A DNA stretch of 64,000 nucleotides from Microcoleus sp. bin48.metabat.b7b8b9.023 (GTDB lineage: Bacteria > Cyanobacteriota > Cyanobacteriia > Cyanobacteriales > Microcoleaceae): positions 1 to 64,000 of the forward strand of contig NZ_JAAFKG010000036.1 in assembly GCF_013299185.1 (NCBI RefSeq). Reading direction: 5' to 3'. Numbering within the stretch: position 1 is the stretch's first letter; every line of letters begins with the position of its first letter. Below the pieces are notes generated by a model that was not told the origin of the DNA, made no database searches, and saw only the letters and a program-made list of their open reading frames with translations. Position numbers and translations under genes: made by a program. Shown here in pieces: positions 10,001 to 19,022 of this stretch.

Positions 10001-10658
10001 TTCCCGCATCTGTTGAGTCTAGAACGGCTTGCAGCATCGAGATCTGCTGGTGTTCTCCCTGCTCAAAAAATACCAAGACTGATATTTCGCCACCCTCAAT
10101 TACAGGATTGAAAAAATAGGAAACTGGTAAAATTTTCCCGTCGCTACATAGAAACTCCTCGTCCCAATTGCTACAAGGTTGACGGTTGGCGATCGCCTCT
10201 TGTAAAGATAGTGTATGTGCGATCGCCCCATCTTCATTTTTGTGGTTTTTTTGTTTCCGATCCTGCAAAACTGGGGATTTTTCGCCTTGCTTTTGCTGGG
10301 GGTCAATGCGCTTTAGCAGCGAAATGCCTGCAAGTTCCGACTCTCGCCACCCCAACAACCGTTCGGCTGCTGGATTCACCGAGATGATCGACCCCTTGCC
10401 GTCAAGGATACACAATCCCACCCCCAAACTGTTGACGGTCGATCGCAGTCGATCGAATTCTGAAGCGGTTGGAGAGTCTTGAGGGGATGGTGACGAAGAG
10501 GCAAAATCCTTTAGTACCGAGGGTTGCTCCTGACTGGGAGCGCCGTCGTAGCTACAACTTACCTGCTCTAAGAATAGCTGCCACTGCTCGGCAGTGGGAG
10601 GGGGAGACTCGCCGGCTAAACCGAGCTGTTCGAGTTGGCGCTGGAGGTAGGGATGCAT
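6993..10658 (-). CDS. Hybrid histidine kinase PAS-PAS-GAF-PAS-HisKA-HATPase-REC-REC
   Basis: A 1221-aa protein without membrane segments, so a cytoplasmic sensor. PAS regions start near residues 65 (VNSLGVGLCILDG), 205 (LDSTDAGIIAVD) and 555 (FENAVEGIFQTTPDG); a GAF-like domain lies at about 345-545. The H-box is [20 protein letters not shown], the N-box [12 protein letters not shown], the G-boxes DTGIGM and GTGLGLAIS. Two C-terminal receivers start GTVLVVDDD (acceptor in LDVIMPGMD) and CQILVVEDD (acceptor in LDLMLPEMD). The last receiver has an unusual end, VLQKGVYS, in place of the usual KPF motif. The gene precedes and overlaps the single REC gene, and the REC plus cyclase pair lies 1 kb further on. 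So a sensor to receiver to cAMP route is plausible. The ligand is unknown; no convincing RBS is seen at the ATG. Confidence 0.92.
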   Translation of the reverse strand: MHPYLQRQLEQLGLAGESPPPTAEQWQLFLEQVSCSYDGAPSQEQPSVLKDFASSSPSPQDSPTASEFDRLRSTVNSLGVGLCILDGKGSIISVNPAAERLLGWRESELAGISLLKRIDPQQKQGEKSPVLQDRKQKNHKNEDGAIAHTLSLQEAIANRQPCSNWDEEFLCSDGKILPVSYFFNPVIEGGEISVLVFFEQGEHQQISMLQAVLDSTDAGIIAVDTKGNVCNYNQKFVEMWGLSQVAGKLSRSPAGNSEKNIATEFPFAREQLKDPQRFLDRAMQVSAQPDAKISDLLEFKDGRVIELNSLPSKVGANTVGRIWSFRDVTDRQKIAESFGERVEFEALIATLSTYAIAVPGADIDEGFDRTLQAIAQFSRCDRSYIYLLSADKTRAHKTYEWCAEGVPTQIKDRAPQQIDIAQIPWIAEKLDRAECLHIREIRELPPPNQAEIAWLTGQNSATFLTNSSETATASAGAIAHSDETKLNKPQKNLRSLIVIPLICSENLLGFLGCDSYKPAASRSTEISTPLKIVGEMLAHALERQRAQTALRAAETKYRSIFENAVEGIFQTTPDGRYLTANPALAGIYGYETVTQMVGELANISSQLYVDSNRRAEFIAQLAARHQVSKFESQIYRRDGSTIWISENARSVCDESGSILYFEGTVTDITHRKLAESAMQSALEAAESANRAKSTFLANMSHELRTPLNAIIGYSEMLQEEAEDSGDETFVPDLEKIRGAGKHLLSMIDDILDISKIEAGRMDLYLENFDIHALIESAVETAKPLVEKNGNTVEVYCPENLDTMHADMTKVRQVLLNLLSNAAKFTKNGKIAIGVERITNEQLRMKNQEESAQILISNSEFLSFRVTDTGIGMTKDQLQRVFQPFTQADASTTKQYGGTGLGLAISQRFCQMMGGSIEASSTLGTGTTFTVLLPSAIKEPEIPNKVGDSTRTGDAPAVGTVLVVDDDPISQDLIERALARQGLHIEVAGNGEEALRLAKQLRPDAITLDVIMPGMDGWAVLSALKADPDLAEIPVILLSFVGNKSLGFALGASDYLTKPVDGKRLVALLNKYRRDQEGVAAHSLPCQILVVEDDDATRKILRRILEKQGWAVAEADSGRTALEQLEVDRPQLILLDLMLPEMDGFELIAELRKSHSEDPIPIVVITAKDLTTAESQQLNGYVDRVLQKGVYSCDTLLRDVRSIVNDRLDRRYDSKGKENTNG

Positions 10659-11213
10659 AATTTCTGGCGCTTTGTAGGCAACTTTTTACAGTATATATTT
10701 TTAATTAATAGTATATATGTGCAGCTATCTAGTGACTGGAAGAATACGCAATCTAACTCTATCACAGGTTCTATCGAGAACCATAGCTGTCATCTGCGTT
10801 ATCCAAAATCTTTTAAATCGCCCTAAGTTATATTTAGTCTAAAAAAATTACATCGTCAACAAACCCATGCTCTAAATGTCTGCCACCTACTTAAAAATTG
10901 TATCATATTATCACAGTGAACTGACGCTGACAACCTCGGTTTCTGCCAGAACTAGGTTTTTTGAGCCACCAAAAACTGATAAAGTCCGAGGTACTCCTGT
11001 CGTGGAGAGATCAAAATTTTATACTCCTGTTCCTGCTCCCAGATTCATCTGTACAGTAAATCTCAAATTTCAAGTCTCAAATCGACTGACTGCTCGACTC
11101 AGGTGAAGCAACCGGGTTTCGGGAGCGAGAGCGTGTCATTAATAAAATTGGCAGCAGCCAACAACAACTCACAAAATTTCTTATCGATCATACTTTTCCG
11201 GGAAAAATAAAAT
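10659..11213. other. Intergenic region, no gene seen
   Basis: A 555-bp gap between two kinase genes on the same strand. It holds an AT-rich run near 10690-10720, which may include the promoter of the 6993-10658 gene, and two short GAAACC/GGTTTT-type motifs near 10940 and 11110. No convincing ORF, RNA or palindrome was found. Confidence 0.6.
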
Positions 11214-13694
11214 TTAGTTGATGATAGCTGGCAGCCGAATTGTAAAAGTAGAACCTTTTTCCAACTCGCTGGAAGCGGTAATATCTCCGCCCATCATTTC
11301 GCAGAACTTCTTAGTAATCGTCAGCCCCAAACCAGTGCCGCCGAACTTCTTAGTAGTTGAGGAATCGGCTTGGGTGAAAGGCTCGAAGATTTTGACTAAC
11401 TGTTCGGAACTCATGCCAATACCAGTATCTTTGACTGTAAAAACAATCCAATCTTGAGAGGCAGACCAGGAATACGAGCTATTTTCTAAGGGGTTAAGTC
11501 CTCTATAGGCTCCTTGTTTTTTGCGTCTCTGGGCAGCCTCGGCGGGGGTTTCGGGGCAGCGGGTAACGGTGAGACTAATCGCGCCGGAGAAAGTAAACTT
11601 CGAGGCATTGCTGAGGAGGTTGAGCAAGGACTGGCGGAGTTTAGTTAAGTCGCTCTGCATCGAGCCAATATCCTCAGGGCATTGTATTTCTAAGATATTG
11701 CTATTTTTGTTTGCCATCGGCGCGATCGTGCCGACAACTTGCTGCACCAGATTTAAAATGGTGAAGGTTTCGATGTGCAAGTCGATGTGACCTGCTTCAA
11801 TTTTAGTGAAGTCGAGAATATCTTTAATCAGCCCTAGCAAGTGCTGGCCGGCAGTGTTAATTTTTTGGAGGTCGTCGATGAACTCTTCGGCATCGAGGTC
11901 TCGGGCATCTTCTTGCAGGAGTTCGCTGTAGCCGATGATCGCATTGAGGGGGGTTCTGAGTTCGTGACTCATGTTGGCGAGAAAGATGGTTTTAGATCGA
12001 TTGGCAGTTTCGGCTGCTAATGCGGCGCGACGGAATTCTTCGGAACGCAACCGTTCGGTGATGTCGCTGGTCATGATTAAAACGCACTGAGTGCTGCCGA
12101 GGTCGATGAGTTCCCCTGACAGCAGCCAGTCGCGCACTTCGCCGGCTTTGGTGCGAATTTTGATTTCTTGGTTGCCGATCGAATTTTCTTCCCGCAACAC
12201 GTTGGCTAGCCGTCGCTCGTCTTCTGAATTGACCCACATTCCTAAATCGGTGGGGGTGCGGCCGATACATTCCTCCCGCAACCAGCCTAAGGATCGCAAA
12301 AAGCTGTCGTTGGCATCGAGGAAGCGGGCGTCTGTGAGGGTGCAGATGCCGATCCCAACAGGAGAAGCGTGAAAAGCCTTGGAAAATCTTTCTTCTGAAG
12401 AATGCAGGGCGGCTTCGGCCCGCTTTCTATCTGTGATGTCTTGGACGGTGCTGGTGATGTAGAGGGAGTTGATGGCGGCTTGTTCGCAGACTGTGCGGCT
12501 CCTCCCGTCGGGTAGTAGCAGCCTGTAGTCGATGCTGTAAGGCTGTTGCTGAAATATAGCAGCTTCGATCGACCTTTTGACCAATTCTCTATCTTCGGGA
12601 TGCACGTATTTCAAGAAGGCTTCGAGGCTGGGATCGAAAGTTCCCGGGCGTTCTCCCAGGATGCGATAAATTTCTTCTGACCAACGCAATTGCTCCGTGT
12701 TGCGATCTAAGTCCCAGTTACCTAGCTGGGCGATGCGCTGGGCGTTGGCGAGGCTGGCTTCGCTGGCGCGCAGGGAGACTTCTGCTTGGTGGCGTTCGGC
12801 GACGGTGGCGGCTAAGACTAGGCCGGTAACGGCGATGACGGCGATGAAGGCTTGCAGGGATAACAGTGCTTGGGGGATGCTGCTGGCGTGTTTGAGAAAG
12901 GGGCCACTGCCCCTGGCTATGCCCCAGATGGCAAAGCCGCAGAGGATGAAGTTGGCGAGGGCTGTGTAGCGCTGGCCGAATCGAAAGGCAGCCCAAACTA
13001 CTAGGGGAAATGGTAAGTATTCTAGGGGATAGCGAGCGTAGGCCGCGCGGGTGCGGGAACAGAAGACGAGCCAGCCGATTGCTAGCAGCAGCAGCAGCCA
13101 AATAATTCGTTCAACTATCTGTTTGCGATGGGTTGGGATTTTCGGTAATTTGTGCCATGTCAGCAGCAGCGGGGCGACGAGCAAAATTCCCATCGCGTCT
13201 CCTACCCACCAAGTCCCCCAAATCGTCCCAAAATTGTTCCAGCTAGAGAAACCGCTCACGCACACGATGATACTGCCGATGGTGGAGTTGATTAGGGTAG
13301 ATGCTAAGGCTGCTAGTCCGACTATTCCTAAAACGTCTTTGAGTCGATCGAGTCCGGCGCTAAAGTTAATGCGCTGTAACAGATAAGTTCCCGTCCACGC
13401 TTGCAGGGCTCTGGCGCCCGCTGAGATCAAAGCAGTGCCGATGCTGGCCGCCGGTGCGCTCATGATGAACAGGAAGGCGCCGATCGCAATTCCCGGCCAC
13501 AGTTGCCGCCCAAACAGCAGCAGAGCGACTTGAGCAATTCCTGCTGCTGGCCACATGGGGTAAATTTCTGAACTCAGGGTGAGGGTGGCAATGGCGAATT
13601 GCGATGCCAAATAGTAGATCAGGGCGATCGCCCCTACTGCGAAGAAGTACCGCCAGGAATGTCCTTTGATTGCGTTAAAGAACTTTTTCTGCAT
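11214..13694 (-). CDS. MASE1-PAS-PAS sensor histidine kinase
   Basis: An 826-aa membrane kinase. Residues 1-295 form an eight- to nine-helix MASE1 sensor module with the signature [20 protein letters not shown]. Two PAS domains follow at about 305-425 and 430-555, then HisKA with [20 protein letters not shown] near residue 580, N-box [12 protein letters not shown], and G-boxes DTGIGM and GTGLGLTIT. The protein ends just after the ATPase domain without a receiver. So it needs a separate response regulator; the receivers at 5.5-7.0 kb are candidates but not in the same transcript with certainty. MASE1 ligands are generally unknown. The coding DNA has no obvious frameshift. Confidence 0.92.
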   Translation of the reverse strand: MQKKFFNAIKGHSWRYFFAVGAIALIYYLASQFAIATLTLSSEIYPMWPAAGIAQVALLLFGRQLWPGIAIGAFLFIMSAPAASIGTALISAGARALQAWTGTYLLQRINFSAGLDRLKDVLGIVGLAALASTLINSTIGSIIVCVSGFSSWNNFGTIWGTWWVGDAMGILLVAPLLLTWHKLPKIPTHRKQIVERIIWLLLLLAIGWLVFCSRTRAAYARYPLEYLPFPLVVWAAFRFGQRYTALANFILCGFAIWGIARGSGPFLKHASSIPQALLSLQAFIAVIAVTGLVLAATVAERHQAEVSLRASEASLANAQRIAQLGNWDLDRNTEQLRWSEEIYRILGERPGTFDPSLEAFLKYVHPEDRELVKRSIEAAIFQQQPYSIDYRLLLPDGRSRTVCEQAAINSLYITSTVQDITDRKRAEAALHSSEERFSKAFHASPVGIGICTLTDARFLDANDSFLRSLGWLREECIGRTPTDLGMWVNSEDERRLANVLREENSIGNQEIKIRTKAGEVRDWLLSGELIDLGSTQCVLIMTSDITERLRSEEFRRAALAAETANRSKTIFLANMSHELRTPLNAIIGYSELLQEDARDLDAEEFIDDLQKINTAGQHLLGLIKDILDFTKIEAGHIDLHIETFTILNLVQQVVGTIAPMANKNSNILEIQCPEDIGSMQSDLTKLRQSLLNLLSNASKFTFSGAISLTVTRCPETPAEAAQRRKKQGAYRGLNPLENSSYSWSASQDWIVFTVKDTGIGMSSEQLVKIFEPFTQADSSTTKKFGGTGLGLTITKKFCEMMGGDITASSELEKGSTFTIRLPAIIN

Positions 13695-14518
13695 TGTCGT
13701 TTAGGGAAAAGGTGGATGCTGGTTTTGGTATCAGTAGGTAGCACGGGACAGGCACGGGGTAGGAAAAATCTGTCTGTTAGGCGATCGTAGGTCATGGGTG
13801 GTAGCTAAGCGAAGAACTTGTTGAGATAACTTTTGTGGCGCCTTTGAGGTTGCGGTTTTTTGGGCTGTGCGACGGATAGGATCTGGGCATAAATTTCGGG
13901 AGCATCCCTTGTTTGCCAATATATCTGTGATGGCTAAGCATTCGGTTTGTTATTTTTTGGTTTTTGGTAAATATATTTATACCGAGCGACTGCGGGTGTC
14001 TGTTCGTGTCGGGCGATCGCAACTCTATTAACTCTAACATCTTGCACCGCCATCAATAATATCTAACGAACCGATAACTCCCGCGCAACATCTGAGCTTT
14101 CAGGTAAGTGCGGGGCAAGCAACTCGGTTTCTGATTGTAAGTGCAGGTTGGAATGATTTTCACAAAATTTTCAACCAATTAATCTAGTTGATCGAGCCTT
14201 CAAGGCTGTCATTGCATACAGTGAAAGCGGATAATTTACATCAAAAAACATTTTCTCTTTTTCAGGGATTGTTGCCAGAGAGCGATCGTCGAATGTCGTG
14301 AATTAATTGCCATTTGTCTTATTCATGACCAATGACCAATGACTAATGATAATTCGCTTGACAGTTGACAGTTGACAGTTGAAAGTCAATTACCGATTAC
14401 AGATTACCGATTACTAATGACTAATGACCAATCACCAATGACTAATGACTAATGACTAATGACTAATCACCCATGACCAATGACCAATGCCCCATGCCCC
14501 ATGGCCCATGCCCAATCT
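13695..14518. other. Long intergenic region ending in heptamer repeats
   Basis: No supported gene in 13695-14329. From about 14320 to 14515 there are runs of related 7-mers (TGACCAA, TGACTAA, CAGTTGA, then CCCATGC types), ending at the stop of the substrate-binding protein gene. The tract contains at least three different heptamer families in succession. Confidence 0.75.
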
Positions 14519-15835
14519 CTACCTGGCAATATCTAAAGTTAATGTCAAACGGTCTTGAGCTTCTTTAAGAGCGTCTTGGGGGTTGCGGCCGAGAAGAGTT
14601 GCTTCTATGGCACGGCCAAGATTTTCTGACAGGCGAGAGTAACCAGAGATAATTGGGCGCGATCGGGCTGAGTTCATTTGTTCTAAAAATACTCCCAAAA
14701 CAGGATTTTTTTTCACAAAACTTTGATAAGTTCGGCTCTCTCTCGATTTTAAGTTAATTGGTAAGTAACCTGTACCCAAGGCCCAGGCTGTTTGGAATTC
14801 TTCGCCAAGAACGTATTCTAGGAATTCAAGGGCTGCTTTTTCGCGTTCTGGCGAGGTTTTCATTAAAAATAGGTTTTCACCCCCAACAACAGTGGCGGAG
14901 CGTTTGAGGGCGGGTATAGGCATCACTGCGTAGTCGATCGCACTTTGCTGCAATTGTGCTAGAGTCCACGGCCCGGTGATTTGCATTGCGACTTTACCGG
15001 CGATGAAGTTCTCTAGTTCATAACCGCGCTCGGGTGCTGACAGTATTCCTGAACCTTCTGTTAGCAAGTCATTCCACAATTCCAAGGCCGCGAGAGAACC
15101 CGGATTGTCTATTTGGGGTACGGGAGTTTGAGATGTCTCTCTCACGAGTTCGCCGCCTGCGCTGAACATGAATGGCAGCCAGGTGAATACTGTCCATTCT
15201 CCTTTGCCTAGGGGGAGCACTATGCCGTGTCTATCTGTGCGTCCGTCTCCGTTGGTGTCTCTTGTGAGCGATCGGGCTGTTTGCTTTAATTCTTGCCAAT
15301 TCTGCGGCACTTGTTTAATTCCTGCTGCTGCAAACAAGCTGGGACGGTAAAATATTCCGGTATTGTTGGTGGCGAGGGGAATTGACCAAGTGTGTCCGCC
15401 GAGTTCCATTGACTCGAACAGTGAGGGGTCGATTTCGCCTTTGATGGGGGATTTTTCGAGCCAGTTTTCTAGCGGTTTAATTGCTTGCAGTTCTGCTAGT
15501 TTGCCTGCCATTGTGGCAGCATTCCACAGCAAATCTGGCGGTGCATTTCCTACTATTGAGGTGAGGATTTTTGGCAGTTGTTGGTCGGGCTGGCCGATGT
15601 AAATTTGTTCTACTTGGATGTGTGGATGCGTTTGGTTGAATTTGTCGGTGAGGGTTTTAAATAAGTCGCGATTGGGCGGGGGATTGATGCCGTGCCACAG
15701 TGTGAGCTTAATTTTATCGCTATTTTTCGGAATATTTTGACAGCCGCTTAACAGCAGTAGATTTAAGGCAAGTAAAATGCAGGCAACTCGTTTGACTTGC
15801 ATTTTAAGTGCTTTGAGAAGTTTTGATAAAATCAT
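14519..15835 (-). CDS. ABC transporter sugar-binding lipoprotein
   Basis: A 438-aa extracellular solute-binding protein, family 1. The N-terminus has a positively charged segment, a hydrophobic core and a lipobox LLSGC, so it should be lipid-anchored after cleavage. Mature signatures include IKLTLWHGINPP, FNQTHPHIQVE, DLLWNAATMAG and VAMQITGPWTLAQLQ, typical of oligosaccharide or glycerol-type binding proteins. A second ATG eleven codons downstream (15802) would give a more standard signal peptide, so the start is uncertain. No permease or ATPase gene is adjacent, so the transporter partners are elsewhere and the substrate cannot be assigned. Confidence 0.88.
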   Translation of the reverse strand: MILSKLLKALKMQVKRVACILLALNLLLLSGCQNIPKNSDKIKLTLWHGINPPPNRDLFKTLTDKFNQTHPHIQVEQIYIGQPDQQLPKILTSIVGNAPPDLLWNAATMAGKLAELQAIKPLENWLEKSPIKGEIDPSLFESMELGGHTWSIPLATNNTGIFYRPSLFAAAGIKQVPQNWQELKQTARSLTRDTNGDGRTDRHGIVLPLGKGEWTVFTWLPFMFSAGGELVRETSQTPVPQIDNPGSLAALELWNDLLTEGSGILSAPERGYELENFIAGKVAMQITGPWTLAQLQQSAIDYAVMPIPALKRSATVVGGENLFLMKTSPEREKAALEFLEYVLGEEFQTAWALGTGYLPINLKSRESRTYQSFVKKNPVLGVFLEQMNSARSRPIISGYSRLSENLGRAIEATLLGRNPQDALKEAQDRLTLTLDIAR

Positions 15836-15895
15836 TTTTTAGTTGTACTTAGAGGGAAGAATTTTTTTGGGCAAGCGCAGATGGACGCGTTCATC

Positions 15896-16017
15896 AGTTG
15901 ACAGTTGACAGTTGATAGTTGATAGTTGACAGTTGATAGTTGACAGTTGATAGTTGACGGTTGATAGTTGATAGTTGATAGTTGATAGTTGATAGTTGAT
16001 AGTTGATAGTTGACAGC
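15896..16017. repeat. Heptamer repeat (AGTTGAC/AGTTGAT)n, about 17 copies
   Basis: A continuous 7-bp periodic tract in which the copies alternate between C and T at one position. It abuts the left end of a 105-bp palindromic element at 16018. Reading frames through it encode only QLSTINY repeats and are not real genes. Confidence 0.95.
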
Positions 16018-16120
16018 TATAGCTTTTCTCAAAAAGATGAGGTATAACTAACAGCTAATATAACCACTTAAACGTATAGGGCTGAAGCCCAACAACGTAC
16101 CTTATCTTTTTCCGTCGATA
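16018..16120. repeat. ~105-bp palindromic element, copy 1 (diverged)
   Basis: Left arm TATAGCTTTTCTCAAAAAGA, inner hairpin GGGCTGAAGCCC followed by AACAACGTACC, then a decayed right arm CTTATCTTTTTCCGTC. It matches the elements at 16801, 19018 and 59777. Sequence from 16121 to 16200 (GAGGATTGAAGCC..., GGGGAGGCTTCAG) has no gene and may be a distant relative of the ~90-bp element. Confidence 0.85.
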
Positions 16121-16297
16121 GAAGAGGATTGAAGCCATGAATCATTTTGTTTGATTTCCCCAGTTTAGGGGGAGGCTTCAGACTCAATCTTCGGGCGTGA
16201 GAGGTGGGTGAAACTGGTTAAATCGAAGAAGTCTGGGGGAGTTGATTTGTCTCTCCTTTGGAGGTATTTTGAAACAAAATTGTGAAAGATCCGCCTC

Positions 16298-16454
16298 CTA
16301 TAGTGGTTGTCAAAAAAGTGATGTATGCCCTATGCCCTATGCCCTATGCCCTATGCCCTATGCCCTATGCCCTATGCCCTATGCCCTATGCCCTATGCCC
16401 TATGCCCTATGCCCTATGCCCATGAGTACCTCATCTTTTTGAGAAAGGCTATAG
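16298..16454. repeat. 105-bp element whose interior is replaced by 14 heptamers
   Basis: The outer arms of the palindromic family are present (CTATAG at 16298 and 16449, GTCAAAAAAGTGATGTA and TACCTCATCTTTTTGAGAAA). Between them, 16324-16421 is exactly 14 perfect copies of TATGCCC instead of the usual hairpin. Confidence 0.9.
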
Positions 16455-16592
16455 TGTATCTTGCGGGCAGATCCGATCGCAAGGAATTGCTGTCAGGTGC
16501 GATCGATATTTTGCTAAGTCAGGCTTTTCGACGCGCTCGAATCCGGGAATTCGGTTAATAGCCATTGGCTGACTTGTTCGTGATGAATATAT

Positions 16593-16682
16593 TACCAGAA
16601 AGAATTGGTTGAAAGCCCGCCCGCCTTTGAGGGATAAATTAAGATCGGACTATTCATTACTCCAATCCTCTTCGTTCTAGGT
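16593..16682 (-). repeat. ~90-bp dispersed element, copy 2
   Basis: Read on the minus strand it has GGATTGGAGTAATGAATAGT, TTAATTTATCCC and GCTTTCAACCAATTCTTTCTG, nearly the same as 29295-29392. Heptamers (CAACTGT on the plus strand, 16684-16724) again adjoin its 5' side. Confidence 0.85.
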
Positions 16683-16683
16683 T

Positions 16684-16724
16684 AACTGTCAACTGTCAAC
16701 TGTCAACTGTCAACTGTCAACTGT
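16684..16724. repeat. Heptamer repeat (AACTGTC)n, about 6 copies
   Basis: Tandem 7-mers, the complement of GACAGTT, lying directly at the 5' end of the minus-strand ~90-bp element. Confidence 0.93.
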
Positions 16725-16800
16725 GGTTGTGCGATATCTGCCAACAAGCTGCGACTGACTAGCTGCCGCATATTCAAGGATTTTTTCATGTTTTGGCAGA

Positions 16801-16906
16801 TATAGCCTTTCTCAAAAAGATGAGGTATGACTGATACCTTACATAACCAGTTCAACTAAGAGGGCTAAAGCCCAACAACGTACCTCGTCTTTCTGAGAAG
16901 CGCTAT
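16801..16906. repeat. ~105-bp palindromic element, copy 3
   Basis: Outer arms TATAGCCTTTCTCAAAAAGA and TCTTTCTGAGAAGCGCTATA bound a perfect inner hairpin GGGCTAAAGCCC and the motif AACAACGTACCTC. It lies immediately upstream of a Uma2 gene and could carry or block its promoter. Confidence 0.93.
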
Positions 16907-16945
16907 ATGATAAAATCGACATGGCCAGTAAAATTGGTGAGTCAG

Positions 16946-17524
16946 ATGACAACTTTTAGTGTAGAACAGTTAGATTTAACTTGGGAAGAATGGATGCAAA
17001 ATCCTCCTGACGGGACGGAGTGGGCAGACGGTAAAGTGATAGTCAAACATCCTGTAGAATTTGTCAATGGAGAAGTAGTAGGGAAACCGGGAATGACTGC
17101 AAAGACTCGCCGCATTCAATCAAAGCTCGATTATTACTGGAGAAGTTACATGATCTCAAGCGCTCAAGGGGGCGAGGTTTATGTGGAAGTCACTTGTCAA
17201 ACTCTGAAAAAGGGCCGGATACCTGATGTATCTTACATTACTCCTGAACTGTTGGCGCAAGTTGGAGAGTTTTCAGTTTTGCCGCAGAGTTTTCCGCTGC
17301 TAGCTGAGATTGTTTCGCCTAACGATTTTGCTGATGATGTTTTTGCAAAAGCCCAGGAGTATTTAGAGTCTGGTTGTTTGGAAGTTTGGCTGCTATTTCC
17401 GAAGAGTAGTTGGGTGTTAGTAATTACTCAAAGTGAGGCAGTTTTATTTAAGCCTGGTGATGTGGCGAAGACTCAGCTTGTGTTGCCCGGTTTTAGCGTG
17501 GCTGTTGATGAGTTAATGGCGTAG
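16946..17524 (+). CDS. Uma2-family putative nuclease (DUF820), copy 1
   Basis: A 192-aa protein of the Uma2 family, a PD-(D/E)XK-like fold that is hugely expanded in cyanobacteria; its role is unproven. Visible family features are the acidic residue region GRIPDVSYITPE, the strand LLAEIVSPNDF followed by an alpha-helix with KAQEYLESGCLEVW, and a final LPGFSVAVDEL. An upstream in-frame ATG at 16907 lies only a base past the palindromic element, so I prefer ATG 16946, which has GGTGA upstream and begins MTTFSVEQL like other family members. A single gene with fmt following 37 bp later on the same strand. Confidence 0.88.
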   Translation: MTTFSVEQLDLTWEEWMQNPPDGTEWADGKVIVKHPVEFVNGEVVGKPGMTAKTRRIQSKLDYYWRSYMISSAQGGEVYVEVTCQTLKKGRIPDVSYITPELLAQVGEFSVLPQSFPLLAEIVSPNDFADDVFAKAQEYLESGCLEVWLLFPKSSWVLVITQSEAVLFKPGDVAKTQLVLPGFSVAVDELMA

Positions 17525-17561
17525 TTTTGCTGTTATGATTATAAAAACTAACTAAAAATCT

Positions 17562-18569
17562 ATGAAAATTGTTTTTTTTGGCACTCCTGAATTTGCTGTT
17601 GCTACTTTATCCAGTTTGCTGAGTCATCCAGAATTTGAGGTTGTGGGTGTGGTAACTCAGCCGGATAAGCGCCGGGGAAGGGGGAATAAATTGATGCCTT
17701 CACCTGTAAAAGATGTGGCTTTAAATCACAGTCTTCCGGTTTGGCAGCCGCGCCGAATTAAGAAGGATGCCCAAACGCTTGCTAAGTTGCGGGAAGCGGA
17801 GGCTGATGTGTTTGTGGTGGTGGCTTACGGCCAGATTCTTTCTCAGGAAATTCTGGATATTCCTAGTTTGGCTTGCGTTAATGTTCACGGTTCAATTTTG
17901 CCGAAGTATCGCGGGGCGGCGCCAATTCAGCGGTGTCTTTTTGATGGGGAAAAGGCTACTGGAATTACTACTATGCTGATGGATGCTGGCATGGATACTG
18001 GGGCGATGCTTTTGAAGGCTTTTGCGGGAATTACGCTGTTGGATAATGCTGATTCTTTGGGCGACAGGTTGGCGGAACTGGGAGCGGATTTGTTGGTGGA
18101 AACTTTGATAAAATTGAGGGATGGGGAAATTAAACCGGTTGTTCAGCATGAGGATGAGGCGACTTATGCGCCGATGATTAAGGGTACTGATTTTGTGCTG
18201 GATTGGTCGAAAAGTGCGATCGCCCTTCACAATCAAGTTAGGGGTTTTTTCCCGGATTGCACTACGACTTTTCGCGGTAATTCCCTGAAAGTAATCGCAA
18301 CTGTGCCGGTGGGGCCGGAATATTGGCTGCAATTACCAGCGGAGTTGAGGGTTTTGGAACGGGAATGGCCTGTTTTGGATCGGTTGTCGGGTGCAAATGG
18401 CGAGGTTGTCAGGGTTGTGAAGGGCTTGGGGGCGATCGTCCAAACTGGCGATGGTTTGCTATTATTGCGGGAGGTGCAGTTGGCTGGTAAAAAAGTTCAG
18501 TCTGGCGTGGATTTTGCTAATGGAACTCGGTTGGTTGCGGGTGAGGTTTTTGGGAAAGTTGATTCGTGA
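17562..18569 (+). CDS. fmt: Methionyl-tRNA formyltransferase
   Basis: A 335-aa enzyme that formylates Met-tRNAi with 10-formyl-THF for translation initiation. It starts [13 protein letters not shown], has the tRNA-contacting loop [17 protein letters not shown] near residue 40, the catalytic motif [18 protein letters not shown] (residues ~107-123) containing Asn-His, and the conserved [17 protein letters not shown]. The C-terminal OB-like domain is complete to about residue 330. The length is slightly above the usual 310-320. No def (deformylase) gene is adjacent. Very confident. Confidence 0.97.
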   Translation: MKIVFFGTPEFAVATLSSLLSHPEFEVVGVVTQPDKRRGRGNKLMPSPVKDVALNHSLPVWQPRRIKKDAQTLAKLREAEADVFVVVAYGQILSQEILDIPSLACVNVHGSILPKYRGAAPIQRCLFDGEKATGITTMLMDAGMDTGAMLLKAFAGITLLDNADSLGDRLAELGADLLVETLIKLRDGEIKPVVQHEDEATYAPMIKGTDFVLDWSKSAIALHNQVRGFFPDCTTTFRGNSLKVIATVPVGPEYWLQLPAELRVLEREWPVLDRLSGANGEVVRVVKGLGAIVQTGDGLLLLREVQLAGKKVQSGVDFANGTRLVAGEVFGKVDS

Positions 18570-18605
18570 ATTACAACAACAGATTACTTGATCTGGAGGC
18601 AAACT

Positions 18606-19022
18606 GTGTATATTTTATGTGATGGCAACTGGGACAGACCAGAAATAGAAATATCTGATTCACCACGAGGTATTATCGAACAGGGAGAACTTTGGGAAAG
18701 CATCAGTGAAGATTTGAAGCTTCCTGCGGAAAAAATAAAGTCAGAGTTTTATGCTGAAAACCTGGAAGCTATTTCAATGAAGTTGTCTCCGATAAAAAAT
18801 CCAGAAAGATTAGATTTAATCAAAATTTACCTAAACAATAAAAATTTGGTCTTTGAAGGTTCTAAATCTGTTTTTCATAAGCTGGGTATGTCATTACTAA
18901 GCTATTTCCATGAAAATAGTCAAAAAGGTGAACATTTTCACCTAGACTATGTGGAAGACGATCCTCTATTAGCACCTACCAACTGCCACGTAATATTTTT
19001 ATGTAGAGATCCGCATATATAG
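18606..19022 (+). CDS. Hypothetical protein, GTG start
   Basis: A 138-aa acidic protein with no family that I recognise. I chose GTG 18606 because GGAGG stands 6 nt before it; an ATG-like start 18 bp upstream (18588) has no such site. The sequence has short beta-rich stretches (YILCDGNWD at the start, EHFHLDYVEDDPLL near the end) and resembles small immunity or SUKH-like proteins only in general composition; I would not assign it. It lies 37 bp after fmt on the same strand. The stop codon TAG (19020-19022) is contributed by the first bases of the palindromic element at 19018, so the original C-terminus may have been changed by that insertion. Confidence 0.7.
   Translation: MYILCDGNWDRPEIEISDSPRGIIEQGELWESISEDLKLPAEKIKSEFYAENLEAISMKLSPIKNPERLDLIKIYLNNKNLVFEGSKSVFHKLGMSLLSYFHENSQKGEHFHLDYVEDDPLLAPTNCHVIFLCRDPHI

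Noticed and set aside
13731-14040. Short minus-strand frames in the gap after the MASE1 kinase gene
   Set aside because: No start signals or motifs, and they are interrupted by low-complexity sequence.
15832-16032. Minus-strand frame through the AGTTGAC heptamers
   Set aside because: Encodes only QLSTINY repeats, a by-product of the 7-bp period.
16242-16558. Open frames on the plus strand across the TATGCCC tract
   Set aside because: They consist of MPYALCP repeats from a 7-bp repeat, and have no RBS or flanking domain.
16530-16560. tRNA-like CTCGAATCC stretch
   Set aside because: No acceptor, D or anticodon stems fit around it; nor did I see any other convincing tRNA or rRNA in the window.
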